This document shows positions 20,080 through 30,734 of a stretch of DNA of 64,000 nt, one piece after another; position 1 is the first letter of the stretch; each line of letters begins with the position of its first letter. The notes under the pieces are model-generated. The model was not told the DNA's origin. It searched no databases and saw only the letters and a list, made by a program, of their open reading frames with translations. The stretch is from Cheiracanthium punctorium. Taxonomy: Eukaryota; Arthropoda; Arachnida; Araneae; Cheiracanthiidae. Location of the stretch: contig JAWZYV010000707.1 of NCBI GenBank assembly GCA_038373885.1, forward strand, positions 62,001 to 126,000. Direction: 5' to 3'. The translations under genes and the position numbers were made by a program.

Positions 20080-21447
20080 TCACACAACATCATGATCAGT
20101 AGCACCATATGGAGCTAAACGATTAATGTGGATCACTTTCGGTTTTGAATAAGGCGACTTCTGGACTCTGTAGATAACATCGTTCAATTTCTTGACAACT
20201 GTATAAGGTCCTTCCCAGTTCTGTTGCAACTTAGGACTCAGACCTCTTCTTCGTTTTGGGTTATACAGCCAAACTTGATCACCCTCCTTAAATTGGTGAT
20301 TCGTTGCTTTGGCGTCGTAACGAATCTTCATTCGGTCACTCGCCAAATTGATTCGCTCTCTGGCAAACGAATGAACTCTTTCTAATCGTGCTTCTAAATT
20401 ACTCATGTAGTCATTCCGCGAGGAGGGCGTATCACATGGTCGTCCGAAAACAATATCACTGGGTAATCGAAGAGGACGGCCGAACAACATCTCTGATGGA
20501 GAATATCCGGTCGTCTCATGAACCGCACTTCTGTAAGCCAGGAGGAATAGTGGCAAATATGTATCCCAGTCGGTTTGATTCTTTGAAACAAATATCGACA
20601 GATGATTCAAAATTGTTCGATTGTGCCTCTCGACCATGCCATCGGACTCGGGATGTAACGGTGTTGTTCGAGTCTTCGTGATTCCCAAATATTCGCAGAG
20701 TTCCGAAAATAGTGCTGAATTAAAATTTGTACCTTGATCCGAATGTAACATCATAGGCACTCCGTAATAAGAGATCCAGTTTCTAACGAGTTCTTCAGCT
20801 ACAGTTGAAGCTTCCTGATTCGGGATGGCGATCGCTTCTGGCCATTTGGTAAAGTAATCCATCAGGACTAAGACGTATCGATTGCCTCTCGATGTTGTAG
20901 GCAGGGGGCCTAGGATATCTAAAGCTACTCTTTCGAAAGGCGCGCCAACGTTATAGCGCTGCAAACGACCCTTGGTTTTTATTTTAGATCCTTTCCGGGC
21001 ACCGCAATCGTGGCATTCTCTACACCATTTTTCAACATCGGCACGAAGTCGATCCCAATAAAATCGCTCCCTGGTTTTATTTAACGTCTTCATCACTCGA
21101 AAATGACCTCCACTTGCGCTATCATGAATCTCCGGCAGAACCTCTGGAATTCTACTACGTGGGAGAATTAATTGCCATCGGCTTGATCTTCCTTCATCGA
21201 TCTCCCATTTCCGATATAAAACACCGTCCTTAAGATGTAAGGAATCCCAAAGAGCCCAGTACCGCTTTGTGGCGGGACTCTCTGGCGCGATCTCTTGCCA
21301 AGACGGTCGATCCGCGGAATTTAGTTTCTTCTCCAAAATTGGCCTGATATTGGAATCTTCTAACTGTGCTCTCTGTACTTCACTCGAAGCCCACCGATCC
21401 ACAGTCGTTGCAGTCAAAAACTTCACGAAAGTATCCGTTTCCGTCCC
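20080..21447 (-). CDS. pol: Integrase part of pol, second gypsy element
   Basis: Continues the polymerase frame after a TAG stop at 21448-21450; there is no convincing ATG, so it is not an independent gene. Numbering from 21426, the zinc-binding HHCC region uses H101, H108, C138 and C141 (ERFYWDRLRADVEKWC context). The catalytic DDE triad is D170 (VALDILGP), D230 (LHSDQGTNF) and E266 (SDGMVERHNR), with 35 residues between the last two. A GPY/F module follows (KLQQNWEGPYTVVKKLNDVI). The protein would insert element DNA into the genome. It ends about 40 bp from the LTR. Confidence 0.9.
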   Translation of the reverse strand, partial: GTETDTFVKFLTATTVDRWASSEVQRAQLEDSNIRPILEKKLNSADRPSWQEIAPESPATKRYWALWDSLHLKDGVLYRKWEIDEGRSSRWQLILPRSRIPEVLPEIHDSASGGHFRVMKTLNKTRERFYWDRLRADVEKWCRECHDCGARKGSKIKTKGRLQRYNVGAPFERVALDILGPLPTTSRGNRYVLVLMDYFTKWPEAIAIPNQEASTVAEELVRNWISYYGVPMMLHSDQGTNFNSALFSELCEYLGITKTRTTPLHPESDGMVERHNRTILNHLSIFVSKNQTDWDTYLPLFLLAYRSAVHETTGYSPSEMLFGRPLRLPSDIVFGRPCDTPSSRNDYMSNLEARLERVHSFARERINLASDRMKIRYDAKATNHQFKEGDQVWLYNPKRRRGLSPKLQQNWEGPYTVVKKLNDVIYRVQKSPYSKPKVIHINRLAPYGATDHDVV

Positions 21448-23727
21448 CTACTTCTTCTCGGCGTTCACGCAGTGTTTACAGTCCTCTTTACAAGGTCGTC
21501 TGGAGAGAGCGTCTGCATTTCCGTGCGAAGTTCCTTTGCGATGTTCAATTTCAAACTCATACTCCTGCAGCCTTTGGATCCAGCGAGCTATCTGACCCTC
21601 AGGTTCTTTAAAATTCAAAAGCCATCTCAAGGAAGCATGATCAGTCCGGAGAAGAAATTTGTGATGGAAATGCTCAATAGATTTAACAATAGCCAGTAAT
21701 TCCTTACGAGTGACACAATAATTCCTCTCCGGATTACCCAAGCTCTTGCTGAAGTAAGCTATGACACTTTCACCATTTTCTGTTCTCTGCGAAAGCACGG
21801 CTCCTATCCCTTCATTACTGGCATCTGTATCCAAGATAAAATCTTTGTCAGTCCGGGGATATGTCAAAATAGGAGACGTCGTTAACGCCTGCTTTAAACT
21901 AATGAACGATTTCTCGCATCCCCCTGTCCAATTAAAACTTGCCTGGGCTTCAGTCAATTTATGTAAAGGTCTCGCTATTGTTGAGAAATTTCTTACAAAA
22001 CGGCGATAATAGGTGCACAGTCCGAGAAAACTTCGCAGTTCATGTACCGTTTCCGGACGAGGCCAATCGACAACCGCTTTAATTTTTTGTGGATCAGTCT
22101 TAACTCCGTCTGCAGAAATAACGTGACCAAGATAAGTAACTTCCTTACGTAAAAATTTGCATTTCTTCGGATTTAGTTTAAGGTTAGCATTTTGTAATCT
22201 AAGAAACACTTTACGAATATTATTTAAATGTTCTTCAAACGTTTTTCCCACTATAATAATGTCATCTAAATATACTAAGCAGGCCTCAGACGAAAGTCCA
22301 CGTAATACAGTTTCCATTCGTCTTTCAAAAGTAGCGGGGGCATTGCAAAGACCGAAAGGCATTACCTTAAAGTGCCAGAGTCCTTGTCCGGTGGTAAAAG
22401 CTGTCTTTTCTTTATCTTCAGGTTGGATTTCGACTTGCCAATACCCGCTCTTTAAGTCCAACGTAGAGAACCACTGGCTTCCATTCAAAGCATCTAAAGT
22501 GTCATCTATTCGCGGGAGGGGATAGCAGTCTTTCCGCGTAATATCGTTCAGTTTCCGATAGTCGACACAGAATCGTGTCGATCCGTCCTTCTTTTTAACA
22601 AGAACGATAGGTGAGGCCCAAGGCCCCGACGATTCCTCTATTTTGCCACCGTCCACCATTTCTTTAATCAAGCGTTCAGCTTCCTCTTTCTTTGCAAGAG
22701 GCAAACGTCTTGGATACTGCTTGATTGGTGGATGATCACCTGTATTAATTTTATGTTGTGTCACACTGCAGTGGCCCACATCAGCGTCACCGGTAGAGAA
22801 TAAGTTTTGGAATTCCTGGAGTAATTTTTGCACTGCTATTCGCTGTTCCTTGCTAAGTCCTTCAAGATTCTCCAGCATTAGTTGAAAATGGTGAGTATTA
22901 GAATATCCTTGAGGACGGGCGACGATATCCACCGCTGGTTCACACGTCGCAATAACGGCCCCTTTTTCTACAGTCTTGGGTTTATTGTCCAAATTCAACA
23001 CTCGAATAGGTATAGCTTCCCCTCTTAAATCCACGAGCGCGACGGGTACCAAGACCCCTTTTAAGGAGAACTGACTAGGAAAGTTCGTTACGACATACCG
23101 GCAATGTCCAGAGACTTCAGGAACCCCTTGGATAAGAAATTCAGATCTCGCGGGTATAGTCGTCTTCTCTTTCGCGAATATAGAACATGATTTTGAACAC
23201 TGCTCGCTTCCTGAAAACAAGGGAATTTCCTCCCCTCCTGTCCGTATCTCGTTCTTCTCTAAGTCTACGGTAAAGTTAAATTTTTGAAGGAAATCCAGTC
23301 CAAGGATACAAGGGTCAGTGATGTTAGCCACGTAGACCCTGTGCCGGAATTTCTTGGATCCACATTCAATTGATACATCCAGTTTTCCTTGTAACTCTGT
23401 CTCCTCACCGGTAGCGGTCTTAATAGAGACGTTTGGAGACGTGTAGAGCAATTGTTCCTTCAGTTTCATGGCGAAGTCCGATTTCAGAAGAGTGACATTC
23501 GCACCTGTATCCACTAGCATCAAACAAGGGATACCACAAATAGTTCCTTCAGCATAAAGTCCAGTTTCTCCTCCGCTAAGTGCGGAAACTTCAAATTTCT
23601 CTTCAGGGGCTTTATTCAGAAAAGGCAGCCTCCGCCCCGCAAGACGCCCAAGACGCCCTAGTTTTCCTGTTTGGGAGAAGTCACGTCGCATTCTCTTTGC
23701 ACGTGTCCTCTTTTGTGACATCTCCAA
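21448..23727 (-). CDS. pol: Protease, reverse transcriptase and RNase H part of pol
   Basis: 759 codons. Protease motif LVDTGANVTLL with the catalytic Asp at residue 73, and ILGLDFLQKF at 141-150. RT spans about 340-540 with VLVKKKDG, FCVDYRKLN, LDLKSGYWQV and the YLDD box at 486-489. RNase H begins with ILDTDASNEG (Asp 633, 635) and ends with the TDHASLRWLLNF and GNADALSR motifs. It overlaps gag by about 70 bases in the -1 frame, the usual gag-pol relation; no canonical X XXY YYZ heptamer is obvious in the overlap. The frame stops at a TAG between RNase H and integrase, with integrase continuing in the same frame. A nonsense mutation is the likely cause; readthrough is possible. Confidence 0.92.
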   Translation of the reverse strand: MEMSQKRTRAKRMRRDFSQTGKLGRLGRLAGRRLPFLNKAPEEKFEVSALSGGETGLYAEGTICGIPCLMLVDTGANVTLLKSDFAMKLKEQLLYTSPNVSIKTATGEETELQGKLDVSIECGSKKFRHRVYVANITDPCILGLDFLQKFNFTVDLEKNEIRTGGEEIPLFSGSEQCSKSCSIFAKEKTTIPARSEFLIQGVPEVSGHCRYVVTNFPSQFSLKGVLVPVALVDLRGEAIPIRVLNLDNKPKTVEKGAVIATCEPAVDIVARPQGYSNTHHFQLMLENLEGLSKEQRIAVQKLLQEFQNLFSTGDADVGHCSVTQHKINTGDHPPIKQYPRRLPLAKKEEAERLIKEMVDGGKIEESSGPWASPIVLVKKKDGSTRFCVDYRKLNDITRKDCYPLPRIDDTLDALNGSQWFSTLDLKSGYWQVEIQPEDKEKTAFTTGQGLWHFKVMPFGLCNAPATFERRMETVLRGLSSEACLVYLDDIIIVGKTFEEHLNNIRKVFLRLQNANLKLNPKKCKFLRKEVTYLGHVISADGVKTDPQKIKAVVDWPRPETVHELRSFLGLCTYYRRFVRNFSTIARPLHKLTEAQASFNWTGGCEKSFISLKQALTTSPILTYPRTDKDFILDTDASNEGIGAVLSQRTENGESVIAYFSKSLGNPERNYCVTRKELLAIVKSIEHFHHKFLLRTDHASLRWLLNFKEPEGQIARWIQRLQEYEFEIEHRKGTSHGNADALSRRPCKEDCKHCVNAEKK

Positions 23728-24802
23728 CAGGTCACGTTCGGATTCCTTCGGGGAGAGCCCCTTTTCCCAACAGTGAGACTATCCGATAATTCCTGGAGTG
23801 CCTTGAGTACAGAATCCAGTTTATCTTCCTTTTCCTTGGCGGCGCTTTCCTCTATTTCCACAGACCTTACATGCCTGGGTGTTTTCGAAACGGTTCTCGC
23901 AGCTTCATATTTCATGCTATACGCCAGAGCTGCCTTCAAATCTTTCGGGTCTACCAGTCTCGTGGAATGTTGTGTATCTTCGTCCCTGATAGCGTCGACG
24001 AAGTACTGGGCTGCTAAACTTTCTCGAACATCTAGGGGACATTCCGCGTAAGCTAGGCTCATTAATCGCTCAACATCGGCGGCTAATACCTGTAGACTTT
24101 CTCCAGGCCTTTGTCGCCTTGCTTTCAATTCAGTCCTATAAAACTGGGTAAGATGGCTATTTCCAAATCGAGATACTAGAGCCTTTTCGACGGTCGGTAG
24201 GTCGTTCAACTTGTCATTCGTTATTCTTGGAGAATCTCCGCAGCTGATCCTTGTAGAGAGGCCACAAGTTGACTGGCCTTGAAGCTATCCGTCCATCCAT
24301 TTGTAGAGCTCACGACGTCAAACTGAGTCTTAAAAACAGTCCAAGATGTTTAGCCGTCAAATGTTAAATGCTTTACAGTGGGTCTAGAATTAATAATTTC
24401 TCCACTTGCCAAAATATTGCTTGGCTTCCTCTCAAGATCAGAAAGTCTCTTTTCAAAATCGCTGATTTGTTCTTGCACATTGCTTCGTACTCCCTCGATT
24501 TTTTCTTGTACGTCGCTGATCTGTCCTTGCACATTGCTCCGTACTCCCTCAATTTTCTCTTGTACGTCGCTGATCTGTCTTTGCACTTCGCTTCGTACTC
24601 CCTCGACTCTTTCATGAACAGATTGTATTTGAGTCTTCATTTCTTCTTGTCCTGAACGCATTTTCTCTAGTCCCGAACAGATCTTCTCTTCCAGACTCTC
24701 CTGTCCGAACGACATCTTTTCTTTCAGACTCTCTTGTCCCAAAGACATCTTTGACATATTTTCTTTCAGACTCTCTTGACTGGAACGCATATCTAACATC
24801 AC
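23658..24802 (-). pseudogene. gag: Gag of second gypsy element, interrupted
   Basis: The N-terminal part (24802-24350) is a long coiled coil with tandem repeats of about 20 residues around the core EGVRSNVQ, seen also in the DNA as about 60-bp repeats with TGTACGTCGCTGATCTGTC. It is followed by an in-frame TAA after the motif KHLTFDG, a further open stretch, then a one-base frameshift before TNDKLNDLPTVEKAL. The C-terminal part (24209-23658) has a capsid-like region and a CCHC knuckle CWRCHKRGHVQREC. The two lesions make a full-length product unlikely. Gag would form the particle and bind RNA through the zinc knuckle. Confidence 0.88.
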
Positions 24803-24886
24803 AGCAAACAGTTTTCTATTTTATCTTCCATGGCTGCTCTGGTTAATGGCATTCAAACAGATCCTGATCCCACTTCCTGACACCCA

Positions 24887-25395
24887 TGTTACGAAAATCG
24901 CCAAGTGGGTGTATTTTAAATCAGTCCAATGCACAGTAAATAAAAAAAAATAACACTTTATTTCACGGCTCGCAGCTCGATGGCTCAAAATAATACAAGA
25001 AACTTTAGCATACGCTAACTAAAATCACAAATAAGCACAACAATAACACTATTCAGTTCACAGAATCAACCGTGCGCTTCAAAGTCTATCACTCAACTGA
25101 ACTCCCCGGAGAGAGATCCTAGCGCTTTTATAGAGATGATGACGTCACCAGAATTGCCGAGAAATTTCTGGAACAATCTTATCAAATTGAAATATGGTCT
25201 CGAGACATGAATTTTCTAGAAGCCACCATTTGTCGCCAAGGTCGCCAAATCCCTCGCCAAGTCAATCGCCAAGTTTGTCGCCAAGGCTACAGGGTTACTT
25301 CCACAGGTTTACCATTTACCTGCTGACTTCGCTATTAACTAGTTTCACGGCGGTGCATTCAATACGAGAGCAAATTTAGTTATTATTTTGCAACA
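24887..25395 (-). repeat. LTR of second gypsy element (5' in element orientation)
   Basis: 509 bp, nearly identical to 19533-20040; differences include one extra A in an A run and single substitutions such as ACCGTG context CGACC versus CAACC. Confidence 0.92.
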
Positions 25396-26394
25396 ATATA
25401 TATAAATATAAATATAGAATAGCTAACTTACGTAATGTGGAATCCCAAGATAATCCATTGATAAAGTGAAAAAAACAGATAGCACATGTTGCCAATTAAC
25501 AAGCTTAAACCGAAAAAAGTGTATAAATAGAGCCTTCAAAGCCAATGAAAGTTTGGAAAATTTAGATATAATGCGCCAAATGAGACCAGGTGAGCTTTAA
25601 GCCTAACCACATGTATCCATATGATTCGGATATGGAATGGAAAATTGAAATGGTGTGCTCATCATCAGGCGCCACAGCACACACATTTCAATTTAATCGA
25701 AAAAACAATAATAGCTAGGTTTCTGCAAGTTACCTGACCAAAAATAGGGCCATTTTGTAACCTGGGGGCGCGACCATAGCTATTAGAAATAAACAACGAG
25801 GTAGTGAACCAGGCAAGAAGATCGAAGCTCAGTTATGGAGGCAGTACTAGTGCATGATGCCATCAGAGAAAACTAAATGCCATCATTAGACAAGTATTGC
25901 CATGGAGTGGAAAAAAAATAATAATTAAATTAAATAATTAAATGAATAAATAATAAAATAAATATAACACTAGTATAGCTAACCTATGTTTAACGTAATA
26001 CAAGCTGCAGTAGCTAAGTAGTACTTAGGTGAAGTTGTGGAAAAGGAGAAAAACTGTAGAAATTAATTATAATAGTAATGATAATGATAATAATTATATT
26101 AATATTACACATTTATTAATTGCTATTAATGCTAATATTATTGTAAGATATAAAGGTAAATAAGTATGCTAATATTATTGTAAGATATAAAAGTAAATAA
26201 GTACTTAGTATGGCTATATTAGTTACAGACTCATAAAAAGGAAAAGTACCAGTAATTAACTATTCTTAATTATACTTTTTTTTGTATAAAATATATAGAT
26301 ACATATTTTATGATTTTTTTAAATTTAATTTATAGAAAGAACCAACAACCAACCCCATTCTCACCAACCAATATTTTGATTAGGATATGCAGTT
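25396..26394. other. No gene recognised; short hairpin and AT-rich tail
   Basis: Contains a hairpin at about 25646-25690 (TGAAATGGTGTGCT pairing with AGCACACACATTTCA), a small direct repeat (GCTAATATTATTGTAAGATA at about 26131 and 26168) and AT-rich sequence. It may be the 3' part of the retroelement whose reverse transcriptase lies at 26395-28130. Confidence 0.4.
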
Positions 26395-28130
26395 TTTTTA
26401 ATTACATAAAGGATATATTATTGAAGTTAGAAATTTACCTGGATAATTGTATTTTAGAGCAGTTTTATATAAGTCTGTTAAGTTATTGGCCTTAAAACTA
26501 TTGGTACATAGTGACTCTATTCTATATTTATGATTGGAGATAATATTTCTAAATACAGAAGTTTGCATACATGAATTAAAATGAGTGAAAGCATTAACCT
26601 GAAAAATAAAGTCATTTCTTTTATTAAATATATTAAAGGATAGACTCTTATCATCATTAATTCTAATTTGTAAGTCTAAAAAATTTATTAATCTATTATC
26701 ATCAGGATTTTTTATTAATTCTAGGGCTGAATGGTAAGCTATTGGTAGGTGGTCAGCATCACTATAAGTATTGTCAGTAGCTATTGTTATTATGTCATAT
26801 ATGTACCTATATATTATAAGAGAAGGATTATTGTAATTTTTTCATAATTATATAAATATAGGTCTGCTAGGTAACTAGAATTAGAACCACCTTGTGGTAT
26901 TCCTAAAACTTGCTTATATAATTTATTATTATGTAGAATGTAATTGTTATAGACTATGAACTTTAAAAGATATTTGAAATACATAGTATCTATGCAAGAA
27001 GGCAGGGTACTAAATATAAATAGTTACTAAATATAGTAAATAATTACTAAATATAAATAGATTCAATATTGCATTGTATAAGTCGTCTAGTGGTATACTA
27101 TTGAATAACTCTTTAAAATCATAGGTTGATATGTTAATTACATCGTGTAGATCATTAATCTAATTTTTCAGTTCATAGCTATTACCTATAGATATAGAAG
27201 TGTTAGATTTTATGTACAGATCATGCATAGAAGTAAGTATTTTAAGTAATATTTTACTTGCTATATTATTATAAGTGTTACATCCTATAGTAACAGTTCT
27301 GAATTTTAGTGGTGTTTTATGAAACTTTGGTATTAGCACTAAGTAAGGATATTTTAGATTGTCATGTTTGATTTTAAGTAACTTGTAGAAAGCTAAGATC
27401 TTTTTGTTCATTGTTATCTCAGAGATAGATGTTAGACTGAAATTAGGATTATTTTTAATGGATGAAGCTAAGAGATTGTGATATAACGGCTTACATATTA
27501 TAGCATAGTTATTACTAGACTTATCAACATAAGTTATGATAAAGTTACTTTGTAACTCTGTTATTTGATTATTTAGTTTTATATTTTTAGTATATCTAAA
27601 TTTACAAAGTAGTTGTTTTTTTAGGTCAGCAAGAATATTAAATTTCCATTCATTAAAGAAGGCAGAAGGTATACTGTTTTTAATTGAAGTGTTATATATA
27701 TATATATATATATATAAGTCAATATTATATGTAAAAGTATCTATTATTTCTTCAATACTGTATTTAGTAGGTAACCTAAACTTAGTACCTCTTTTCATGA
27801 TCTGTTGAAGTTTAAGATCTTTGATAATAGAAAGATCTCCAGTAACTAAATGTCCAAAATCAGAATTAACATAAGAATTGTACTGACCACTGGTACAAAG
27901 ACAGGACACCTCATCATCAGGTACAAAGCTCCTACAGAAAGAGTTATAATTAAATATCTTTCTACCCATAGGTATAGGGTATTTGAAAGATTTTTTTAGG
28001 CTGAGATGCGGTAAAGGGAAAGAGTCAGAATGAGACGAAAAAAGTTTATTGAAGTTAATCATATTAAAAACAGGATTGGAGAAATTAACTACAAAATTGG
28101 AATTTAGCTTAGTATTACTGCGTTTGTTAC
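26395..28130 (-). pseudogene. Reverse transcriptase of non-LTR or Penelope-like retroelement
   Basis: A broken reverse transcriptase read from about 28130 leftward. The longest open part is 28062-27160, then a single stop, then motif A in the same frame (STYDFKELFNSIPLDDLYN, near 27083-27131), the motif VLGIPQGGSNSSYLADLYLY (26886-26903 region) and, after a frameshift, RYIYDIITI (26794-26808), the position where the YxDD box is expected. LKFRTVTIGC and LVLIPKFHKTP upstream are further RT motifs. The later text INFLDLQIRI fits the family seen widely in invertebrates. No GIY-YIG or APE endonuclease was seen. A TA microsatellite at about 27694-27716 is read in frame as alternating Tyr-Ile. The element class is uncertain. 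Confidence 0.72.
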
Positions 28131-28287
28131 CTATTAAATTGTAATATATATATATATATATATATACTAGCTGTATGCCCCGTTCTTCGCACGGGAATAA
28201 ATGGAATCTTTTTTTTTATATTGTGGTTTAATTTAATTACTATTTATCATAATAAATAGATAGAGCAAGATTGATATCGCATAAATA

Positions 28288-29687
28288 CACTGCTGGCCAT
28301 CGTAAATGCAACACCCTGAAGGAAGCATGCAAATAATATGAAATTTACAACATGCATTAGCTGAGGTGAGGTATGCAAATGATTAGAATTTCAGCGCAGA
28401 CGCACATCAAGCGCGCCTGTGGCGCCACCTCAAAGCGCTATTTAAGGCTTGGAGATTTCGACGGTTTCAAGTACAGCAATTGTGTTTTTCTTGCTTTTTT
28501 TTCAAAAAAACGATAAATTATGCCTCGTAGGAAACAACGATCATCTTTTGATCAAGTATCCGAGTTTGACAGAGGAAGGATAGTGGCATACCGAGATTGT
28601 GGGTTATCTTTCAGGGAAATCGGTCGTCGTATTGGACGAAACCAAACAACTGTGATGCGGATATGTGATCGTTGGGTGCAGGAGGGTACGACGGACAGAC
28701 GTGATCGACCTCAGTGCACCACGTCACGTGATGACAGGCAGATTGTACGCATGGCAGTGACGGACCGCTCAGTCACATCACGAACCATATCACAGCAGAT
28801 TCAGTCTGTAACGCATCATCCAGTGTCTGCGCGTACCATTCGACGTCGTTTACAGCAGAATGGTCTGTCCGCAAGACGTCCGTTGCTTTGTCTACCTCTG
28901 ACGCGGAACCACAGACGTCTCCGCCGCCAATGGTGCGATGAAAGAAGGATGTGGACGACAGAATGGAATGAAATTCTCTTTACTGACGAGTCACGCTTCT
29001 GTATGCAACACCACGACGGTCGGATTCGAGTCTGGAGACACCGTGGAGAGAGGATGCTGAACAGCTGCATTATGCACCGTCACACTGGTCCTGCACCGGG
29101 TATTATGGTATGGGGCGGTATCGGATATCTCTCTCGCACTCCTCTAGTACGCATTGCCGGTACTTTAACCAGCCAGCGCTACATCTCCGAGGTGTTGGAG
29201 CCAGTTGTCCTTTCTTACCTTCAGGGCTTGCCAACAGCCATATTTCAGCAGGATAATGCACGGCCACACGTGGCACGCATTGTCCAAGGGTTCTTCGTCA
29301 ATCACCAGATTGAATTGCTTCCCTGGCCGGCGCGCTCTCCGGATCTTTCGCCGATAGAAAACATGTGGTCCATGGTTGCTCAACGACTGACCCAGAGTTC
29401 ATCCCCAGCTGTCACACCAGATCAACTTTGGCAACGTGTGGAAGCTGCTTGGTCTGCTGTACCCCAAGAACACATTCAAAGTCTCTTTGAATCAATGCCG
29501 AGGCGTGTGGCAGCTGTGATCTCCAACAACGGCGGCTACTCTGGGTACTGATTTTGGCAGGAACCACGCTTCATAGAATGCTGTAAATTTAATCATTTGT
29601 TACTTGGTCAACATGTTATCTACACAATAAATTTTGTTGTGATATCTCTTGTTTTTCTTGGTGTTGCAATTTGGGTGGCCAGCAGTG
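28288..29687 (+). mobile_element. Tc1-like transposon, structurally intact
   Basis: 1400 bp with TA on both sides (28286-28287, 29688-29689). Terminal inverted repeats of 28 bp agree at 24 positions: both start CACTGCTGGCCA and finish with TGCAACACC. It carries a complete transposase frame, so it may be autonomous. Inserted in a Helitron, hence younger than it. Confidence 0.95.
28520..29551 (+). CDS. Tc1-like DD34E transposase
   Basis: 343 residues, the usual length for Tc1 transposases. The N-terminus has two helix-turn-helix DNA-binding regions (about residues 10-55 with FREIGRRIGRNQTTVMRICD, and about 75-115) that would bind the inverted repeats. The catalytic triad is complete: D156 (LFTDESRF), D245 (QQDNARPH) and E280 (SPDLSPIENMW), with exactly 34 residues between the last two. 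A basic stretch (RRDRPQ) may serve nuclear import. The ATG at 28520 is the first in frame and follows about 230 bp of 5' sequence; stop at 29549-29551. No internal stop or frameshift, and higher GC than its surroundings. Confidence 0.96.
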   Translation: MPRRKQRSSFDQVSEFDRGRIVAYRDCGLSFREIGRRIGRNQTTVMRICDRWVQEGTTDRRDRPQCTTSRDDRQIVRMAVTDRSVTSRTISQQIQSVTHHPVSARTIRRRLQQNGLSARRPLLCLPLTRNHRRLRRQWCDERRMWTTEWNEILFTDESRFCMQHHDGRIRVWRHRGERMLNSCIMHRHTGPAPGIMVWGGIGYLSRTPLVRIAGTLTSQRYISEVLEPVVLSYLQGLPTAIFQQDNARPHVARIVQGFFVNHQIELLPWPARSPDLSPIENMWSMVAQRLTQSSSPAVTPDQLWQRVEAAWSAVPQEHIQSLFESMPRRVAAVISNNGGYSGY

Positions 29688-30004
29688 TATTATCTGTGTT
29701 CAACAATTATGCAATCATTTGAACGGTGTAGAAGATGATTCGGCGCAGCGCCATCAACTATCGAAGTTTTTGCAAAATGGATAGAATCAAAATATTTTCA
29801 TGATTAAATACATATGCGTACCAGTTTTCATAGAAACAGTTTAACGGTCAAGATACGCTGCAGCGCCATTTAGTGGCGAATTAAAGTAATAATGCGCTAC
29901 TGCGACATCAAAGGGCGAGTTAAGCAAAATGGATAACGCGAAAATATTATCCGTGTTCAAATGTGTATGTATACCAATTTTCAGAGAAAATTAAAATAAT
30001 ATTA

Positions 30005-30734
30005 AATTTCTTTTTTGTTTGCTTTCAACAATTTAAGTTGCATATCGCACCTGAGAATGGCGTCACTTTGATATCATGAGTATAAAATTGTCTTGGAACA
30101 ATTCTTTATTATTTCTTAATCGTGTAGAAAATCGTTTATACATGGATTAAAATTGGTGCGTTTATACTAATTTTTTTTATTTTATGTTGTTTATGAAAAA
30201 TTTTATAAAGCGGAAACATTATGCTTGTTTAGGTTTGTACGCTTTTATATCAATTCTTGCTAATTTCAAGAGAATGTATGAAGATTTTGCCATTACGCAA
30301 ATCGTAAACGAGAATTTTTTTTCGTTGAATGAGAATAAACATGCGAATACGCAATTCTTAAAGGTGAATATTTTATTACAATACGAAATACCACATTTGT
30401 GAGTTTATTCACTTAAATAAGTGCTCTTGAATGCAAAATTCTTATGGTCTTTTTATTAACTAAATCCACGTGTGGAAGGAGTACAGGAGTTTAAGAATAT
30501 AATCGTGTCGCCGCTCACCTGGATAGGAGAGGGGGAAATGGGGGATCATCTGCTAATTATTATCTCGATTAGAAATCCTGAACTCTTAGATTATCAAAAC
30601 AGTTTTGTGGTAACGTAATTTTCGGAATCTGCCCTCAATTTGTCAGTACGGCAGCAGAAAGCTTAAATCGAATCAGTCCTTTGTACTTGGTTTAAAAATT
30701 TACATTCCGTGCGGAGAACGGGTTCTTCAGCTAG
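30005..30734 (+). mobile_element. Helitron 3' portion, plus orientation
   Basis: Ends with CTAG at 30731-30734 followed by T, preceded by a hairpin CCGT-GCGGAGA-ACGG at 30707-30721 and TTCTTCAG. The body is AT-rich with no gene. The 5' end is not visible. With 28167 it forms two Helitron 3' ends pointing outward. Confidence 0.5.

Larger units (their letters stand above)
19533..25395 (-). mobile_element. Ty3/gypsy LTR retrotransposon, minus strand, broken frames
   Basis: A 5.86-kb element with LTRs 19533-20040 and 24887-25395, which start TGTTACG and end CAACA and differ at about nine sites by eye (under 2%). Flanks are ATAT on both sides, inside a TA-rich tract. The coding order on the minus strand is gag, PR, RT, RNase H, IN. 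Next to the upstream LTR, the plus-strand sequence GATCCCACTTCCTGACACCC resembles the 3' end of tRNA-Leu, so the primer is probably that tRNA. Gag has a stop and a frameshift, and pol has one in-frame stop, so this copy is probably inactive though young. Confidence 0.93.
28167..30000 (-). mobile_element. Helitron, minus orientation, with Tc1 insertion
   Basis: The minus-strand 3' end is at 28167-28170 (CTAG, next to A at 28166 inside a TA tract), with hairpin CCCGT-TCTTCGC-ACGGG at about 28180-28194. To the right, beyond the Tc1 element, 29690-30000 contains reverse-complement copies of the internal units of the Helitron at 16972-19027 (CAGCGCCATTTAGTGGCG, CAAAATGGATA). The 5' end was not located, so the right boundary is approximate. 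Confidence 0.6.
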
